Below are positions 9,507 to 20,015 of a stretch of DNA of 64,000 bases, piece by piece. Both the position numbers and the translations under genes were made by a program. The stretch comes from Advenella faeciporci (GTDB lineage: Bacteria > Pseudomonadota > Gammaproteobacteria > Burkholderiales > Burkholderiaceae_B). The DNA lies in the NCBI RefSeq assembly GCF_014652395.1, contig NZ_BMYS01000005.1:526-64525 (forward strand), read 5' to 3'. The notes beneath the pieces are model-generated. The model was not told the origin of the DNA. It worked only from the letters and a program-made list of their open reading frames with translations, and ran no database searches. Each line of letters begins with the position of its first letter. Position 1 is the stretch's first letter.

Positions 9507-10283
9507 TTAACGGTCAGTTTCCTCAGTGACCGCATTACCTGGCTTGATAAAACGCGCCACCAGCAAACCCAGTTCATATAACAGGCATAAGGGAATGGCC
9601 AGCAACAATTGGCTGAGCACATCAGGGGGAGTAACAATAGCGGCAATCACAAAAGCGCCCACAATCACATAACCCCTGGCCGCCTTCAGCTTTTCAAGAG
9701 TCATCATGCCGGTACTTACCAGAACCAACACCACGATAGGCACCTCGAAAGTGATGCCAAATGCAATGAACATGGTCATTACAAAGCTCAGATAGGCCTC
9801 GATGTCAGGTGCAAAATTGATGGACTGGGGCGAGACCATGGAGATGAAATGAAAAACAGTATGGAAAACAATGAAATAGCAAAACGCCATACCGACTATA
9901 AAAAGCAAGGTACTGGAAACCACCAAAGGTATGGCCAGACGCTTCTCATGTTGATACAGACCCGGCGCAATGAAAGCCCAGGCCTGATACAGCACGTAAG
10001 GCAGCGCCAGCACAAAAGAGAACAACAAGGTAACTTTCAGGGGCACCAGAAAAGGCGTAATGACCCCCGTGGCGATCATTTTGTTGCCATCAGGCAGGGT
10101 TTGAATCATGGGTTGCGCGATGAAATCGTAAATGGCGCCGGTGCCGGGATAAATACACAGAATGGCAAAAACCCCCAACACGGCCACAACAGCGTGAATC
10201 AGACGCGAACGCAATTCTATCAAATGCGAGAAAAAGCTTTCTTCTTTCTCGCCATTTTTTTCATTATGTGATGAGTTCTGCAT
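9507..10283 (-). CDS. tatC: Sec-independent (Tat) translocase subunit TatC
   Basis: TatC is the polytopic receptor of the twin-arginine translocase and binds the RR signal of folded substrates. The 258-residue protein shows a cytoplasmic N-terminus with the motif FFSHLIELRSRL and six hydrophobic segments. It is last in the tatABC operon; its ATG overlaps the tatB stop in TAATG. The Rieske subunit at 6133 is a likely client. Confidence 0.96.
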   Translation of the reverse strand: MQNSSHNEKNGEKEESFFSHLIELRSRLIHAVVAVLGVFAILCIYPGTGAIYDFIAQPMIQTLPDGNKMIATGVITPFLVPLKVTLLFSFVLALPYVLYQAWAFIAPGLYQHEKRLAIPLVVSSTLLFIVGMAFCYFIVFHTVFHFISMVSPQSINFAPDIEAYLSFVMTMFIAFGITFEVPIVVLVLVSTGMMTLEKLKAARGYVIVGAFVIAAIVTPPDVLSQLLLAIPLCLLYELGLLVARFIKPGNAVTEETDR

Positions 10284-10693
10284 TAGACCTGAGTTCCTGA
10301 ACCGTTTTTATTATCGGGTTTATGACTGTCATTGACGGGTTCGTTAGCTTCGGGAGCGTCTTTTTTTTCAGGTGACAGGGTTTGCTTGACCTGGTTGCCC
10401 GCACTGGTTAATTCCTGCCCAAGCTGCTCCACCGGATTACGTAAGGATTTTGCGGTATCCTCGAATGAGCTTTTCATGTCCTGAAGCGAGGACTGCATAT
10501 CATTTTTGATCTGGCTGATTTCCTGAATATCGACTTCACGCTGGATATCGCTTTTAACGTCATTGACATAACGCTGCGCCCGGCCAACAAGATGACCGAC
10601 CGTGCGGGCCACTTTAGGCAGGCGCTCAGGGCCAATGACAATTAAGGCAACCATGCCAATGACAAACAGCTCACCGAAACTTAAACCAAACAT
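10283..10693 (-). CDS. tatB: Sec-independent (Tat) translocase subunit TatB
   Basis: TatB forms the receptor complex with TatC. It has an N-terminal membrane helix (FGELFVIGMVALIVIGPERLP) followed by the hallmark amphipathic helix and a long charged tail rich in Ser, Glu and Lys. The length, 136 residues, distinguishes it from the shorter TatA. It is the second gene of the tat operon. Confidence 0.94.
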   Translation of the reverse strand: MFGLSFGELFVIGMVALIVIGPERLPKVARTVGHLVGRAQRYVNDVKSDIQREVDIQEISQIKNDMQSSLQDMKSSFEDTAKSLRNPVEQLGQELTSAGNQVKQTLSPEKKDAPEANEPVNDSHKPDNKNGSGTQV

Positions 10694-10762
10694 AAATACG
10701 CTTTAAAAAAACAGAACCTTTTTACCGGCAAGCATGCCAGAATAAAAGGGATCTGCTGGACC

Positions 10763-10987
10763 TCAGGAATCCGATTTTTCTTTTGCCTGCACATCAATGG
10801 TTTCTGTGCCTGCCTGTTTTTTTTCAGTTGTTTCAGTGCCTTCCGAAGTGGCGTCGTTCATGCCCTTCTTGAAACCTTTTACAGCCCCCCCCAGATCTTC
10901 ACCAATATTGCGAATTTTCTTTGTGCCAAAAACCAGTGCAACAATAACCAGAACAATCAGCCAGTGCCAAATACTTAAACTGCCCAT
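10763..10987 (-). CDS. tatA: Sec-independent (Tat) translocase subunit TatA
   Basis: TatA oligomerises to form the Tat pore. It has a membrane helix ([17 protein letters not shown]), the [20 protein letters not shown] hinge and amphipathic helix, then a polar tail; 74 residues. It is the first tat gene, separated from tatB by 69 bases. Upstream, 11007-11066 contains nested palindromes that may be regulatory. Confidence 0.95.
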   Translation of the reverse strand: MGSLSIWHWLIVLVIVALVFGTKKIRNIGEDLGGAVKGFKKGMNDATSEGTETTEKKQAGTETIDVQAKEKSDS

Positions 10988-11006
10988 AAAACCAACTCCT
11001 AAAATG

Positions 11007-11066
11007 ACAATTCAGAACCAATTTGTACTATATCAGGAAGTTCCTGCAATGTTCATACTGAATTGT
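11007..11066. repeat. nested palindromes upstream of tatA
   Basis: ACAATTCAG at 11007-11015 and its complement CTGAATTGT at 11058-11066 flank a second palindrome, CAGGAA-G-TTCCTG at 11034-11046. The element lies between the hisE stop and the tatA start on the minus strand. It may be an operator, an mRNA hairpin of the tat leader, or part of a terminator after hisE. No T tract is present. Confidence 0.45.
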
Positions 11067-11084
11067 GCCAAAAATATATTAAAT

Positions 11085-11438
11085 TCAAGATTGTGGCCGG
11101 TTGGCCTTTTCAACCAGGCCGGACAGGCCTTCCCTGCGCGCCAATTCGGCCAATACATCCTCGGGGCGTAAACCGTAATAGGTCAACGCCACCAGGCAAT
11201 GAAACCAGAGATCAGCGGTTTCTGCAATGATATGATCATTTTGGCCATCTTTTGAGGCCATTACCAGCTCGGTGGCTTCCTCGCCAATTTTTTTCAGAAA
11301 ACTGTCGGGGCCTTTGGCAAACAGCTTGGCTGCATACGAAGTGGCCGGATCACCGCCATTGGCAGGCAACCGGGTTTGCAATATATCGGCCAAACGACCA
11401 AGTACCGCAGACAATTCAATACTGGACTCTGTGCTCAT
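11085..11438 (-). CDS. hisE: phosphoribosyl-ATP pyrophosphatase
   Basis: HisE hydrolyses phosphoribosyl-ATP to phosphoribosyl-AMP, step 2 of histidine synthesis. The 117-residue helical protein has the MazG-like motif [11 protein letters not shown] and an acidic second helix (ETADLWFH). It is the last gene of the his operon and overlaps the hisI stop by four bases. Confidence 0.95.
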   Translation of the reverse strand: MSTESSIELSAVLGRLADILQTRLPANGGDPATSYAAKLFAKGPDSFLKKIGEEATELVMASKDGQNDHIIAETADLWFHCLVALTYYGLRPEDVLAELARREGLSGLVEKANRPQS

Positions 11439-11827
11439 TTGTACATATGCTCCGGATCTTGCAAAACCTCATCGGTAATGTCCCATTGGGCGCGATTGTC
11501 ATTGCCATTCAGCAAGCGGAAAAAACAGCTTTCCCTGCCAGTATGGCAGGCCACCCCCCCATTCTGCTCAATTTTAAGCAGCACTACATCGGCATCACAG
11601 TCGAGACGAACTTCATGAACATACTGGGTATTGCCCGACTCTTCTCCCTTGCGCCATAACTTCTGACGCGAACGGGACCAGTAAACGCCTTTGCGGGTAG
11701 CCACGGTTTCCTGCAATGATTCGCGATTCATCCAGGCAACCATGAGAATACGGCCGGTTTTCCAGTCCTGCGCAATGGCAGGAATGAGACCTGCCTCATC
11801 AAACTTCACTTCATCAAGCCAGCTCAT
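11435..11827 (-). CDS. hisI: phosphoribosyl-AMP cyclohydrolase
   Basis: HisI opens the purine ring of phosphoribosyl-AMP, step 3 of histidine synthesis, in the cytoplasm. Seen here are [27 protein letters not shown], the acidic metal motif DCDADVVLL and CHTGRESCF with zinc-ligand cysteines. It is separate from hisE, as in other betaproteobacteria. Length 130. Confidence 0.95.
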   Translation of the reverse strand: MSWLDEVKFDEAGLIPAIAQDWKTGRILMVAWMNRESLQETVATRKGVYWSRSRQKLWRKGEESGNTQYVHEVRLDCDADVVLLKIEQNGGVACHTGRESCFFRLLNGNDNRAQWDITDEVLQDPEHMYK

Positions 11828-12627
11828 GCAATTTCCCGAACATTAATGCCCTGTTGAGCCATAAACGCCTTGGCCTGTGCAATCGTGTATTCTCCGTAGT
11901 GGAAAATACTGGCTGCCAGCACGGCACTGGCCCGGCCTTTGGTAACACCATCACACAGGTGCTGCAAATTACCCACGCCACCCGAGGCAATCACAGGAAC
12001 TGACACGGCATCGGAAACCGCACGGGTCAGTTCAAGATCAAACCCCGATTTGGTACCATCACGATCCATGCTGGTCAACAAAAGTTCGCCAGCCCCGTAA
12101 CGGGCCATGCGCATGGCCCATTCAACCGCATCAATGCCGGTCGCTTTGCGGCCACCATGAGTGAAAACTTCCCAGCGATCGGGCTCGCCTTCGGCAGAAA
12201 CCTTGCGGGCGTCAATCGCCACCACAATACATTGCGAACCGTAATAATCGGCGCTTTCCCGCACCAACTCAGGATTAGCCACTGCGGCACTGTTGATGGA
12301 CACCTTGTCGGCGCCGGCATTGAGCAAGCGCTGAATATCGGCCACTGCGCGAACGCCACCACCCACCGTCAGGGGAATGAAGACCTGGGACGCCACCTGC
12401 TCGATGATTGGCAGGATGAGATCCCTTCCGTCACTGGTAGCCGTGATATCAAGGAAAGTCAATTCATCGGCACCCTGCTCGTTATAACGGCGGGCAATTT
12501 CAACCGGATCTCCGGCATCACGCAATTCGACGAAATTAACACCTTTGACCACCCGGCCTGCCGTCACATCAAGACAGGGAATAATACGTTTGGTCAGTGT
12601 GGAATCGGCATTGGCAACAGGGCTCAA
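11824..12627 (-). CDS. hisF: imidazole glycerol phosphate synthase, cyclase subunit
   Basis: HisF uses ammonia from HisH to make imidazole glycerol phosphate and AICAR. It is a (beta/alpha)8 barrel of 267 residues with RIIPCLDV at the first strand (catalytic Asp), and the second catalytic Asp in [10 protein letters not shown]. The start is a TTG at 12627-12625, sharing bases with the hisA TGA. GGGGAAG a few bases upstream supports this unusual start, which implies coupled translation. Confidence 0.94.
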   Translation of the reverse strand: MSPVANADSTLTKRIIPCLDVTAGRVVKGVNFVELRDAGDPVEIARRYNEQGADELTFLDITATSDGRDLILPIIEQVASQVFIPLTVGGGVRAVADIQRLLNAGADKVSINSAAVANPELVRESADYYGSQCIVVAIDARKVSAEGEPDRWEVFTHGGRKATGIDAVEWAMRMARYGAGELLLTSMDRDGTKSGFDLELTRAVSDAVSVPVIASGGVGNLQHLCDGVTKGRASAVLAASIFHYGEYTIAQAKAFMAQQGINVREIA

Positions 12628-13373
12628 TTTTCTTCCCCGTTCAGTTCATCGGCCAGCGTCTGGGCTTCCTGGAAATCAAGCGTGCCCTCATAAATACTGC
12701 GTCCCAGAATAACGCCTTCAATCCCTTCATCCTCTACATCACAAAGGGCTTCGATATCTTTAAGGTTGGTCACACCACCTGAGGCAATCACCGGAATCTT
12801 CACGGCTTGCGACAAACGTACTGTCGCTTCAATGTTTACACCGGTTAACATGCCATCGCGGCCGATATCAGTATAAATAATGGATTCAACCCCGTAGTCT
12901 TCAAACTTGCGGCCAAGATCAATCACATCGTGCTTGGTGAGCTTGCTCCAGCCATCGGTGGCGACTTTGCCATCCTTGGCGTCGAGACCAACAATGACAT
13001 GACCCGAAAAAGCGGTGCAGGCATCCTGCAGGAAACCCGGGTTTTTGACCGCTGCCGTGCCAATAATGACATATTGGATACCCAGATCAAGGTAGTGTTC
13101 GATCGTATCCAGATCCCGGATACCTCCACCAATCTGCACAGGAATTTCGTCTCCCACCTCTTTCAGGATTGCCTGAATGGCCGCCTCGTTTTTAGGCTTG
13201 CCAGCAATTGCGCCGTTAAGGTCCACCAGATGCAGCCGACGTGCGCCCTGGTCTAACCATTTACGGGCCATTGCCTGAGGATCCTGGGAAAAAATAGTCG
13301 CGTCTTTCAGGTCACCCTGACGCAAGCGGACACATTGTCCGTCTTTTAAATCAATGGCTGGTATGAGCAGCAT
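12624..13373 (-). CDS. hisA: phosphoribosylformimino-5-aminoimidazole carboxamide ribotide isomerase
   Basis: HisA is the Amadori isomerase of histidine synthesis (ProFAR to PRFAR). The 249-residue barrel starts [21 protein letters not shown] with the catalytic Asp in AIDLK and the partner Asp in [10 protein letters not shown]. It is homologous to HisF next to it. A 164-base gap separates it from hisH upstream. Confidence 0.95.
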   Translation of the reverse strand: MLLIPAIDLKDGQCVRLRQGDLKDATIFSQDPQAMARKWLDQGARRLHLVDLNGAIAGKPKNEAAIQAILKEVGDEIPVQIGGGIRDLDTIEHYLDLGIQYVIIGTAAVKNPGFLQDACTAFSGHVIVGLDAKDGKVATDGWSKLTKHDVIDLGRKFEDYGVESIIYTDIGRDGMLTGVNIEATVRLSQAVKIPVIASGGVTNLKDIEALCDVEDEGIEGVILGRSIYEGTLDFQEAQTLADELNGEEN

Positions 13374-13537
13374 AGTGTTATATTAATGAGTAAGATAATT
13401 GGAAAAACAAAACAGAATGAGCAAAACCCGTAGTAGCGGACTTGTCATTCCCCGTAATAACTCTTTGTTGACAGTATCTTTGTTATTTGAGTCCCGCAAC
13501 CGTATTTATAACGCATTTTCAGCATTTAGTCCTGCAA

Positions 13538-14218
13538 CTAAATGTCCCACTCAACAAAATTCCGATACAGCCGCAAGCCATGCCCGGCACTTTTTTCAGG
13601 GTGAAACTGTACGGCAAAAATATTATCCCTGGCAACCGCACAGGCAAATACTTGTCCGTATAGCGCGGTACCTACAGTCAGACTGTCATTATCAGGCACA
13701 ACAAAATAACTGTGCACAAAATAAAAATAAGCCTCATCGGGAATACCTTGCCAAACCGGATGAGCACGGGTTTGCTTGACCCGACTCCAGCCCATATGAG
13801 GCACCTTGAGCTTTTCGTTTTCGTGCGTGATGGCGGCAAGTGGTGTATTTTCAGGTGCGGTCGTGGCGTAGCGCTGGCCCTGGAATCGTTTTACGATACC
13901 CGGAAAAATACCCAGGCAAGCGGCGTTGCCTTCTTCACTACGTTCAAACAACATTTGCTCGCCTACGCAAACGCCCAGCAAAGGTTTGCTGGCCGCCGCT
14001 TCCAGTACGGCATCACTGAGCCCGGACTGCGCCAGATTGCGCATGCAATCGGGCATCGCACCCTGACCGGGAAACACGATTCGGTCAGCCGATTTGATGC
14101 CTGCGACATCAGAGGCCAGATAAACATTGGCATGCGGAGCCGCATGCATTAATGCGCGGGCAACCGAATGCAGGTTGCCCATGCCATAATCCACAATTGC
14201 AATAGATGGGGATTTCAT
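13538..14218 (-). CDS. hisH: imidazole glycerol phosphate synthase, glutaminase subunit
   Basis: HisH is the class I glutamine amidotransferase that supplies ammonia to HisF. The nucleophile Cys lies in [12 protein letters not shown] and the His-x-Glu pair in [10 protein letters not shown]. At 226 residues it is slightly longer than the usual 200-215. It lies between hisB and hisA in the operon. Confidence 0.95.
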   Translation of the reverse strand: MKSPSIAIVDYGMGNLHSVARALMHAAPHANVYLASDVAGIKSADRIVFPGQGAMPDCMRNLAQSGLSDAVLEAAASKPLLGVCVGEQMLFERSEEGNAACLGIFPGIVKRFQGQRYATTAPENTPLAAITHENEKLKVPHMGWSRVKQTRAHPVWQGIPDEAYFYFVHSYFVVPDNDSLTVGTALYGQVFACAVARDNIFAVQFHPEKSAGHGLRLYRNFVEWDI

Positions 14219-14233
14219 TTAAGTATGAAGCCT

Positions 14234-14821
14234 TTACAGGACGCCTTTGGTGGATGGAACAACTCCTGCATTGCGTGGATCTTCGGTTAGCGCCATGCGA
14301 AGCGCGCGGCCAAACGCCTTGAAGACGGTCTCAGCCTGGTGGTGGGCATTAAAGCCCCGCAGGTTGTCGATATGCAGGGTGACCAATGCATGGTTGACAA
14401 AACCCTGAAAAAATTCACGGGTCAGGTCAACATCAAAACGGCCAATATGGGAACGGGTGAAAGGAATATTGTATTCCAGGCCGGGACGACCTGAGAAATC
14501 AATCACCACCCGCGACAGGGCCTCATCAAGGGGCACATAGGCATGACCATAGCGTAAAATGCCTTTTTTGTCGCCCACTGCCTTGGCAAAAGCCTGCCCC
14601 AGGGAAATGCCCACGTCTTCTACGGTATGATGGTCGTCAATGTGCAGGTCGCCATCACAGGTAATATCGATATCAATCAAGCCATGACGAACGATCTGGT
14701 CGAGCATGTGATCAAGAAACGGCACGCCGGTATTCAGTGACTGTTTACCGGTACCATCAAGATTGATGGCAACCTTGATCTTGGTTTCATTGGTATTCCT
14801 AACTATTTCTGCTGTACGCAT
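14234..14821 (-). CDS. hisB: imidazoleglycerol-phosphate dehydratase
   Basis: HisB removes water from imidazole glycerol phosphate to give imidazole acetol phosphate. It is the monofunctional enzyme (195 residues), with metal-binding HHTVEDVG and HHQAE motifs and DHMLDQ. I use the ATG at 14821 (GAG six bases upstream); an in-frame ATG at 14827 is possible. It directly follows hisD. In related genomes hisC often lies between hisD and hisB, but here there is no room for it. Confidence 0.94.
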   Translation of the reverse strand: MRTAEIVRNTNETKIKVAINLDGTGKQSLNTGVPFLDHMLDQIVRHGLIDIDITCDGDLHIDDHHTVEDVGISLGQAFAKAVGDKKGILRYGHAYVPLDEALSRVVIDFSGRPGLEYNIPFTRSHIGRFDVDLTREFFQGFVNHALVTLHIDNLRGFNAHHQAETVFKAFGRALRMALTEDPRNAGVVPSTKGVL

Positions 14822-14839
14822 ATTCATCTCATTAAATCT

Positions 14840-16138
14840 TTAATCTAAACGGTAACGGGCGCTTTCGGCATGTGCCTGCAAGCCTTCCCCGAAGGCCAGG
14901 GTTGCAGCGATCTTACCCAGGGTTTGCGCACCCTCACGTGATACCTCGATCAGGCTGGAGCGTTTCTGGAAATCATATACGCCCAATGGTGAGGAGAACC
15001 GTGCGGTACGGGAGGTTGGCAACACGTGGTTGGGGCCGGCGCAATAGTCACCCAGAGACTCAGAACTGTAACGCCCCATGAAAATCGCGCCTGCATGACG
15101 GATTTTCTCAGCCCATGCCGCGGCGTTTTCGGTAGAAATCTCAAGGTGTTCGGGTGCTATCTCATTGGCGATTTCACAAGCCTGCTCAAGGTCACGTACT
15201 TTAATCAATGCCCCCCTATTGGCCAGACTGGTCCGGATAATATCGGCACGCGGCATGTTCGGCAATTGCCGCCCAATAGACGCATAAACCTCGTCCAGAT
15301 AGGCGGCATCGGGACACAACAAGATGGCCTGTGCCAGCTCGTCGTGCTCTGCCTGGGAGAACAGGTCCATGGCAATCCAGTCGGCGGGAGTGGTACCATC
15401 GCAAATAACCAGGATTTCGCTGGGACCGGCAACCATATCAATGCCTACCGTTCCAAAAACCCGTCGTTTGGCAGAGGCCACATAGGCGTTGCCAGGCCCC
15501 ACGATTTTATCCACCCCGGCGATTGACTGTGTGCCATAAGCCAGTGCTCCAACGGCCTGCGCACCGCCAATGGCGATTACCCGGTCAACCCCGGCAACGG
15601 CAGCGGCCGCCAGCACAATGGCGTTACGGCTGCCCCCCGGAGTAGGTGTCACCATGACCACCTCTGGCACACCGGCCACTTTGGCCGGCAAGGCATTCAT
15701 CAATACCGAGGAAGGATAAGCCGCCTTGCCACCCGGCACATATAAACCGACACGATCCATGGGCGTTACTTTTTGGCCCAACAAGGTACCATCGGCTTCC
15801 GTATAAGTCCAGGAAGCTGTTTTTTGTTTTTCATGATAGGCGCGAACCCTGTCTGCCGCATTTTCAAGGGCCTTGCGTTGTTCAGCAGGCAAGGCATTCA
15901 GGGCAGCCACACAGTCGGCAAGCGGAATTTCCAGTTCATGGATATGGTTTGCCTTTACATGATCAAAGCGTTGCGTGTACTCAAGAACAGCCTCATCACC
16001 ACGCTGGCGTACATCGCCCAGGATTTTCGCAACCGACTGCTCGATTTGCTCATCTTGAGAGGCGTCAAAAGCAAGCAGGGTTTTCAACTGCTGGCCAAAA
16101 TCTGCATCATTGGCATCTAACCGGTTTATTAAAGACAT
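14840..16138 (-). CDS. hisD: histidinol dehydrogenase
   Basis: HisD oxidises L-histidinol to histidine with two NAD+. The 432-residue protein has the glycine-rich [13 protein letters not shown] and the zinc/catalytic segments [17 protein letters not shown] and [11 protein letters not shown] start it at MSLINRL (16138), which has AAGAG upstream; 22 further in-frame codons extend to 16204 without support. It lies after hisG in the operon. Confidence 0.95.
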   Translation of the reverse strand: MSLINRLDANDADFGQQLKTLLAFDASQDEQIEQSVAKILGDVRQRGDEAVLEYTQRFDHVKANHIHELEIPLADCVAALNALPAEQRKALENAADRVRAYHEKQKTASWTYTEADGTLLGQKVTPMDRVGLYVPGGKAAYPSSVLMNALPAKVAGVPEVVMVTPTPGGSRNAIVLAAAAVAGVDRVIAIGGAQAVGALAYGTQSIAGVDKIVGPGNAYVASAKRRVFGTVGIDMVAGPSEILVICDGTTPADWIAMDLFSQAEHDELAQAILLCPDAAYLDEVYASIGRQLPNMPRADIIRTSLANRGALIKVRDLEQACEIANEIAPEHLEISTENAAAWAEKIRHAGAIFMGRYSSESLGDYCAGPNHVLPTSRTARFSSPLGVYDFQKRSSLIEVSREGAQTLGKIAATLAFGEGLQAHAESARYRLD

Positions 16139-16221
16139 ATCACTCTTTGCAAAAATAGTAAAAAACGGCCCGCCTGTAAGGCCCAACCAGAGCCCTTTTG
16201 CCAAAGGCCGTAAACACCGCT

Positions 16222-16887
16222 TTAAACGGCCGCCTTTTGGAATGCGTCCAGTATGGGCATCAGGCGTGATGTCCTGGTTTTCAATGCCGCCTGGTTGACA
16301 ATAAGGCGTGAGGAAACCGGCATGACATCTTCAACCGGCACCAGGTTATTGGCACGTAACGTACCTCCCGTGGACACCACATCGACTATGGCATCAGCCA
16401 ATCCTACCAAGGGCGCCAACTCCATTGAACCATACAACTTAATGATATCAACATATACCCCTTTCTTGGCGAAATGTTCCCGCGCCACATTGACATACTT
16501 GGTTGCCACTCGCAGGCGCGCACCCTTTTTGACAGCCTCTTCGTAATCAAAGCCCTCGCGCACCGCCACCGCCAAACGGCATTTGGCGATATTCAGGTCA
16601 ATGGGTTGATACAGCCCACCGGGCTGCTCCTGTACATATTCATACAGGACATCGCGACCGGCAATACCGAAATCGGCCGCGCCGTACTGCACATAAGTGG
16701 GGACATCCGAGGCCCTTACAATAAGCAAACGCAACCGGGGATCACTGGTTGGGAGAATCAACTTGCGCGAGGACTCGGGACTTTCACTGACTGAAATCCC
16801 GGCAGCCTCGAGCAAAGGCATGGTTTCTTCAAAAATGCGCCCTTTGGAAAGCGCCATTGTCAGCATTTCATTATCTTCGTTAGACAT
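16222..16887 (-). CDS. hisG: ATP phosphoribosyltransferase, short (HisG-S) form
   Basis: HisG joins ATP and PRPP in the first committed step of histidine synthesis. It has 221 residues and no C-terminal regulatory domain, so it is the short form that needs HisZ for activity and feedback control; no hisZ is visible here. Motifs include [16 protein letters not shown] and [15 protein letters not shown]. The ATG at 16887 abuts the murA stop (TAATATG), so it is translationally coupled to murA. Confidence 0.94.
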   Translation of the reverse strand: MSNEDNEMLTMALSKGRIFEETMPLLEAAGISVSESPESSRKLILPTSDPRLRLLIVRASDVPTYVQYGAADFGIAGRDVLYEYVQEQPGGLYQPIDLNIAKCRLAVAVREGFDYEEAVKKGARLRVATKYVNVAREHFAKKGVYVDIIKLYGSMELAPLVGLADAIVDVVSTGGTLRANNLVPVEDVMPVSSRLIVNQAALKTRTSRLMPILDAFQKAAV

Positions 16888-16888
16888 A

Positions 16889-18145
16889 TTACCCACGCAG
16901 TCGTTCAATTTGAGCTCCCAGCCCTTTCAGTTTTACTTCCATTTGCTCATAGCCACGATCAAGATGGTAAATCCGGTCGATGATGGTTTCACCACTGGCT
17001 GCCAAAGCGGCAATCACCAGACTGGCCGATGCACGCAAATCGGTTGCCATCACTTTGGCGCCAAACAATTGCGATACGCCATTAACCACGGCAGTATGGC
17101 CATCCAGCTCAATGTCGGCCCCCATACGGATCAGCTCGGGCACATGCATGAAGCGGTTTTCAAAAATATTTTCTACAATAACGGCAGTTCCATTCGCAAT
17201 CGTATCAAGCGCCATGATCTGGGCCTGCATATCGGTGGGAAAACCCGGATGCTCAAAAGTCTTGATCCCTACCGCACGGGGCCTGCCACTCATTGAGGCC
17301 CGAATCCAGTCGGGACCGGTTTCCAGATCAAGACCCGATTCTTCAAGTTTATCCAGAATAGCACCCATGGTTGCAGGGGCCGCATTGCGCAACAGGATAT
17401 CCCCCCCCGTGGCACCAACCGCGCACAGGAAAGTCCCCGCTTCGATACGATCGGGAACCACCCGATAGTCGGCGCCATGCAACTGTTCCACACCTTCAAT
17501 AACGATTCTGTCAGTGCCGTGTCCGCTGATTTTGGCCCCCATGGCAATCAGCAACTCGGCCAAATCGACTACTTCGGGTTCACGTGCCGCGTTTTCAAGA
17601 ATGGTGGTGCCTTTGGCCAACGCCGCAGACATAAGGAACTGTTCGGTGCCGCCAACGGTGACCATATCGGTATGAATGGAAGCGCCCTGCAGCCTTGAAG
17701 CCTTGGCCAGGACAAAACCATGCTCGACACGGATATCGGCCCCAAGGGTGGCCAGCCCCTTGATATGCTGGTCGACCGGCCGTTGCCCAATGGCACAGCC
17801 CCCCGGCAAACTGACCTTGGCCTGGCCAAAACGCGCCAGCAAGGGACCCAGTACCAAAATGGAGGCGCGCATGGTTTTCACCAGCTCATAAGGCGCTTCA
17901 TAACTGTTAATCTGGTTAGCCTGCAGTTGCACCACACCTTCTTCCAGCCACTGGATGTTCACCCCAAGCTGCCCCAATACCTTCAGCGTGGTATGAATAT
18001 CATTCAAGGCCGGCACATTGCGCAGAACAACCGGCTCGGCCGTTAGCAACGTTGCGCATAAAATAGGCAGGGCGGCGTTCTTGGCGCCTGATATGGTCAC
18101 CTCTCCGGAAAGACGGTTACCACCGGTAATGCGCAATTTATCCAT
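16889..18145 (-). CDS. murA: UDP-N-acetylglucosamine 1-carboxyvinyltransferase
   Basis: MurA transfers enolpyruvate from PEP to UDP-GlcNAc, the first committed peptidoglycan step and the target of fosfomycin. The active-site cysteine is C117 in [14 protein letters not shown], so the enzyme should be fosfomycin-sensitive. K22/N23 appear in [10 protein letters not shown]. Its 418 residues are full length. It overlaps the upstream BolA-type gene and runs into hisG. Confidence 0.96.
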   Translation of the reverse strand: MDKLRITGGNRLSGEVTISGAKNAALPILCATLLTAEPVVLRNVPALNDIHTTLKVLGQLGVNIQWLEEGVVQLQANQINSYEAPYELVKTMRASILVLGPLLARFGQAKVSLPGGCAIGQRPVDQHIKGLATLGADIRVEHGFVLAKASRLQGASIHTDMVTVGGTEQFLMSAALAKGTTILENAAREPEVVDLAELLIAMGAKISGHGTDRIVIEGVEQLHGADYRVVPDRIEAGTFLCAVGATGGDILLRNAAPATMGAILDKLEESGLDLETGPDWIRASMSGRPRAVGIKTFEHPGFPTDMQAQIMALDTIANGTAVIVENIFENRFMHVPELIRMGADIELDGHTAVVNGVSQLFGAKVMATDLRASASLVIAALAASGETIIDRIYHLDRGYEQMEVKLKGLGAQIERLRG

Positions 18146-18380
18146 TCACTTTATACTCTTCAGGGGTTAGCGTTTTCATTGACAAGGCATGAATTTCCGC
18201 CTTCATTTTATCTCCCAATGCGGCGTACACCAGCTGGTGCCGGGCAATCAGGCGTTTTCCTTCAAAGGCATCACTAACGATGATGGCCTCGAAATGGGAA
18301 CCGTCGCCCACCACTTCTATGTGTTCACAGGCCAGGTTGGAAGCGATGTATTCACGAATCTGTTCAGGAGTGGGTAACAT
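18138..18380 (-). CDS. ibaG: BolA/IbaG family protein
   Basis: This small BolA-fold protein (80 residues) is likely an iron-sulfur partner of monothiol glutaredoxins. It shows the family pattern [37 protein letters not shown] with conserved His residues. The IbaG (YrbA) assignment comes from its position immediately before murA, its stop overlapping the murA start. Confidence 0.9.
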   Translation of the reverse strand: MLPTPEQIREYIASNLACEHIEVVGDGSHFEAIIVSDAFEGKRLIARHQLVYAALGDKMKAEIHALSMKTLTPEEYKVNG

Positions 18381-18381
18381 T

Positions 18382-19167
18382 TTAGGTCCTAAGTTTGTAG
18401 CCGCTTGCCAGCAATTTTAATGCCAGCAATGAGGCCAGTATGAAAAAACAAAATACGACAGAAAAACTGTGCCAGACCGAAACATCGGAGATACCGAAGA
18501 ATCCGTAGCGAAAGCCGTCTATCATGTAGAACACCGGGTTCCAGTGCGACACAGCCTGCCAGAATGACGGCAGGGAATGAATGGAATAAAACACGCCCGA
18601 CAGGAAGGTGGCAGGCATGATCAGGAAATTCTGGAACACGGCCAACTGGTCAAATTTCTCGGACCAAAGCCCCGCAATCAGGCCCAGACAGGCAAAAACA
18701 CCACAGGCCATTACGGCAAAAAGCACGATCCAGAAAGGCTGGACGGGCCATAATGGCATGAACAGCAACGCCACAACCCAAATACCGGCACCCACGCAAA
18801 TTCCCCGCACAATGGCCGCCAGCACGTAGGCACCAAAAATTTCCAGATAAGACAGCGGCGGCAGGAGCACAAATACAAGATTACCAGTAATACGGCTTTG
18901 GATAAGCGATGACGAAGGATTGGCAAACGCGTTTTGCATCATGCTCATCATCATGAGACCCGGCATTAAAAATGACACATACGACAGGGTGCCATACACC
19001 TGAACGCGTCCTTCAAGGACCTGGGCAAAAACCAGCAAATACAGCAAGGCGGTCATGACCGGTGCCGCCACGGTCTGAAGGGATACTTTCCAGAAACGCA
19101 GCAACTCCTTGCGCAGCAAGGTGGGAAAACCAGAGCCAAATTTGATATTTTGTTGTAAAGGATTCAT
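18382..19167 (-). CDS. ABC-2 type transporter permease (YadH-like)
   Basis: A six-helix ABC-2 permease of 261 residues pairs with the ATPase that overlaps it by one base. The motif FLSGVFYSIHSLP before the last helices is typical of the DrrB/NodJ/YadH group. The gene is conserved beside mla genes in many proteobacteria; the substrate is unknown, and lipid or polysaccharide export is a guess. It abuts the BolA gene. Confidence 0.88.
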   Translation of the reverse strand: MNPLQQNIKFGSGFPTLLRKELLRFWKVSLQTVAAPVMTALLYLLVFAQVLEGRVQVYGTLSYVSFLMPGLMMMSMMQNAFANPSSSLIQSRITGNLVFVLLPPLSYLEIFGAYVLAAIVRGICVGAGIWVVALLFMPLWPVQPFWIVLFAVMACGVFACLGLIAGLWSEKFDQLAVFQNFLIMPATFLSGVFYSIHSLPSFWQAVSHWNPVFYMIDGFRYGFFGISDVSVWHSFSVVFCFFILASLLALKLLASGYKLRT

Positions 19168-19958
19168 TACGCTGCCTGTTCACTTCCAGTATGCATGATT
19201 TGCACAAAAGTTTCCTCAAGATCTTCGCTGCCAAACTTGGCCATCAGGGCCTGAGTGGTATCAAGGGCAATCATTTTGCCTTTTCTGAGAAAAGCAATAC
19301 GGCCACACAGCGTTTGTGCCTCTTCAAGGTAATGGGTCGTTAACAATATGGTGTGGCCTTCTTTATTCAATCTGGAAATGAAATCCCAAAGGCTGCGCCG
19401 CAAATCAACGTCAACCCCTGCCGTGGGTTCATCCAGGATAATGACAGGTGGACGATGCACCAGGGCCTGGGCAACCAGCACGCGGCGTTTCATGCCGCCT
19501 GACAAGGCACGCATATTGGCATCGGCCTTGTCGGACAAGCCCAGATTCATGAGAATTTCGTCGATCCAGTCATCGTTATTTCGCAAGCCGTAATAGCCTG
19601 ATTGATTACGCAGGGTTTCACGGACGGTAAAGAACGGATCATAGACCAATTCCTGGGGAACAACGCCCAAAGAACGCCGTGCATTTTTATAATCGGCAAC
19701 CACATCGTAACCACAGATACTGGCCTTGCCATTGCTGGGGCGCGACAAACCGGCCAAAATGGAAATGAGCGATGTTTTACCGGCACCATTGGGACCAAGC
19801 AGGCCAAAAAATTCTCCGGGCTCGATGTTAAGGCTGATATCATTGAGTGCCTGAAACCCCTTGCGGGCAGGCGAGGCAGAGAGAAACCTTTGCCCCAGGG
19901 AAGGGGCAGGCGCATAGATTTTGGAAATATTTTCTATTTTAACGGCTGACATATTCAT
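19167..19958 (-). CDS. ABC transporter ATP-binding protein (YadG-like)
   Basis: This is the ATPase of the YadGH-type exporter, 263 residues. It has Walker A GPNGAGKTS, the signature LSGGMKRR, Walker B VIILDEPTAGVD and an H-loop His (LLTTHY). The start lies directly after a T-rich terminator tail, leaving no recognisable ribosome-binding site for the ATG at 19958 or the one two codons later; its own promoter is not obvious. Confidence 0.92.
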   Translation of the reverse strand: MNMSAVKIENISKIYAPAPSLGQRFLSASPARKGFQALNDISLNIEPGEFFGLLGPNGAGKTSLISILAGLSRPSNGKASICGYDVVADYKNARRSLGVVPQELVYDPFFTVRETLRNQSGYYGLRNNDDWIDEILMNLGLSDKADANMRALSGGMKRRVLVAQALVHRPPVIILDEPTAGVDVDLRRSLWDFISRLNKEGHTILLTTHYLEEAQTLCGRIAFLRKGKMIALDTTQALMAKFGSEDLEETFVQIMHTGSEQAA

Positions 19959-19960
19959 AT

Positions 19961-19994
19961 AAAAAAAGGCCTGCTTCCGACACGAAACAGACCC
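19961..19994 (-). terminator. rho-independent terminator after mlaC
   Basis: On the minus strand GGTCTGTTTC and GGAAGCAGGCC form a stem with one bulge, followed by seven T. It ends the mlaC transcript and overlaps the leader of the ABC ATPase gene. Confidence 0.75.
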
Positions 19995-20015
19995 TTGATT
20001 ATAGCCGTTTACATG

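Noticed and set aside
13374-13537. Histidine attenuator leader or small gene between hisH and hisA.
   Set aside because: A 21-codon minus-strand frame exists (MTSPLLRVLL...), but it has only one His codon and no terminator pair follows. I see nothing else in the gap.
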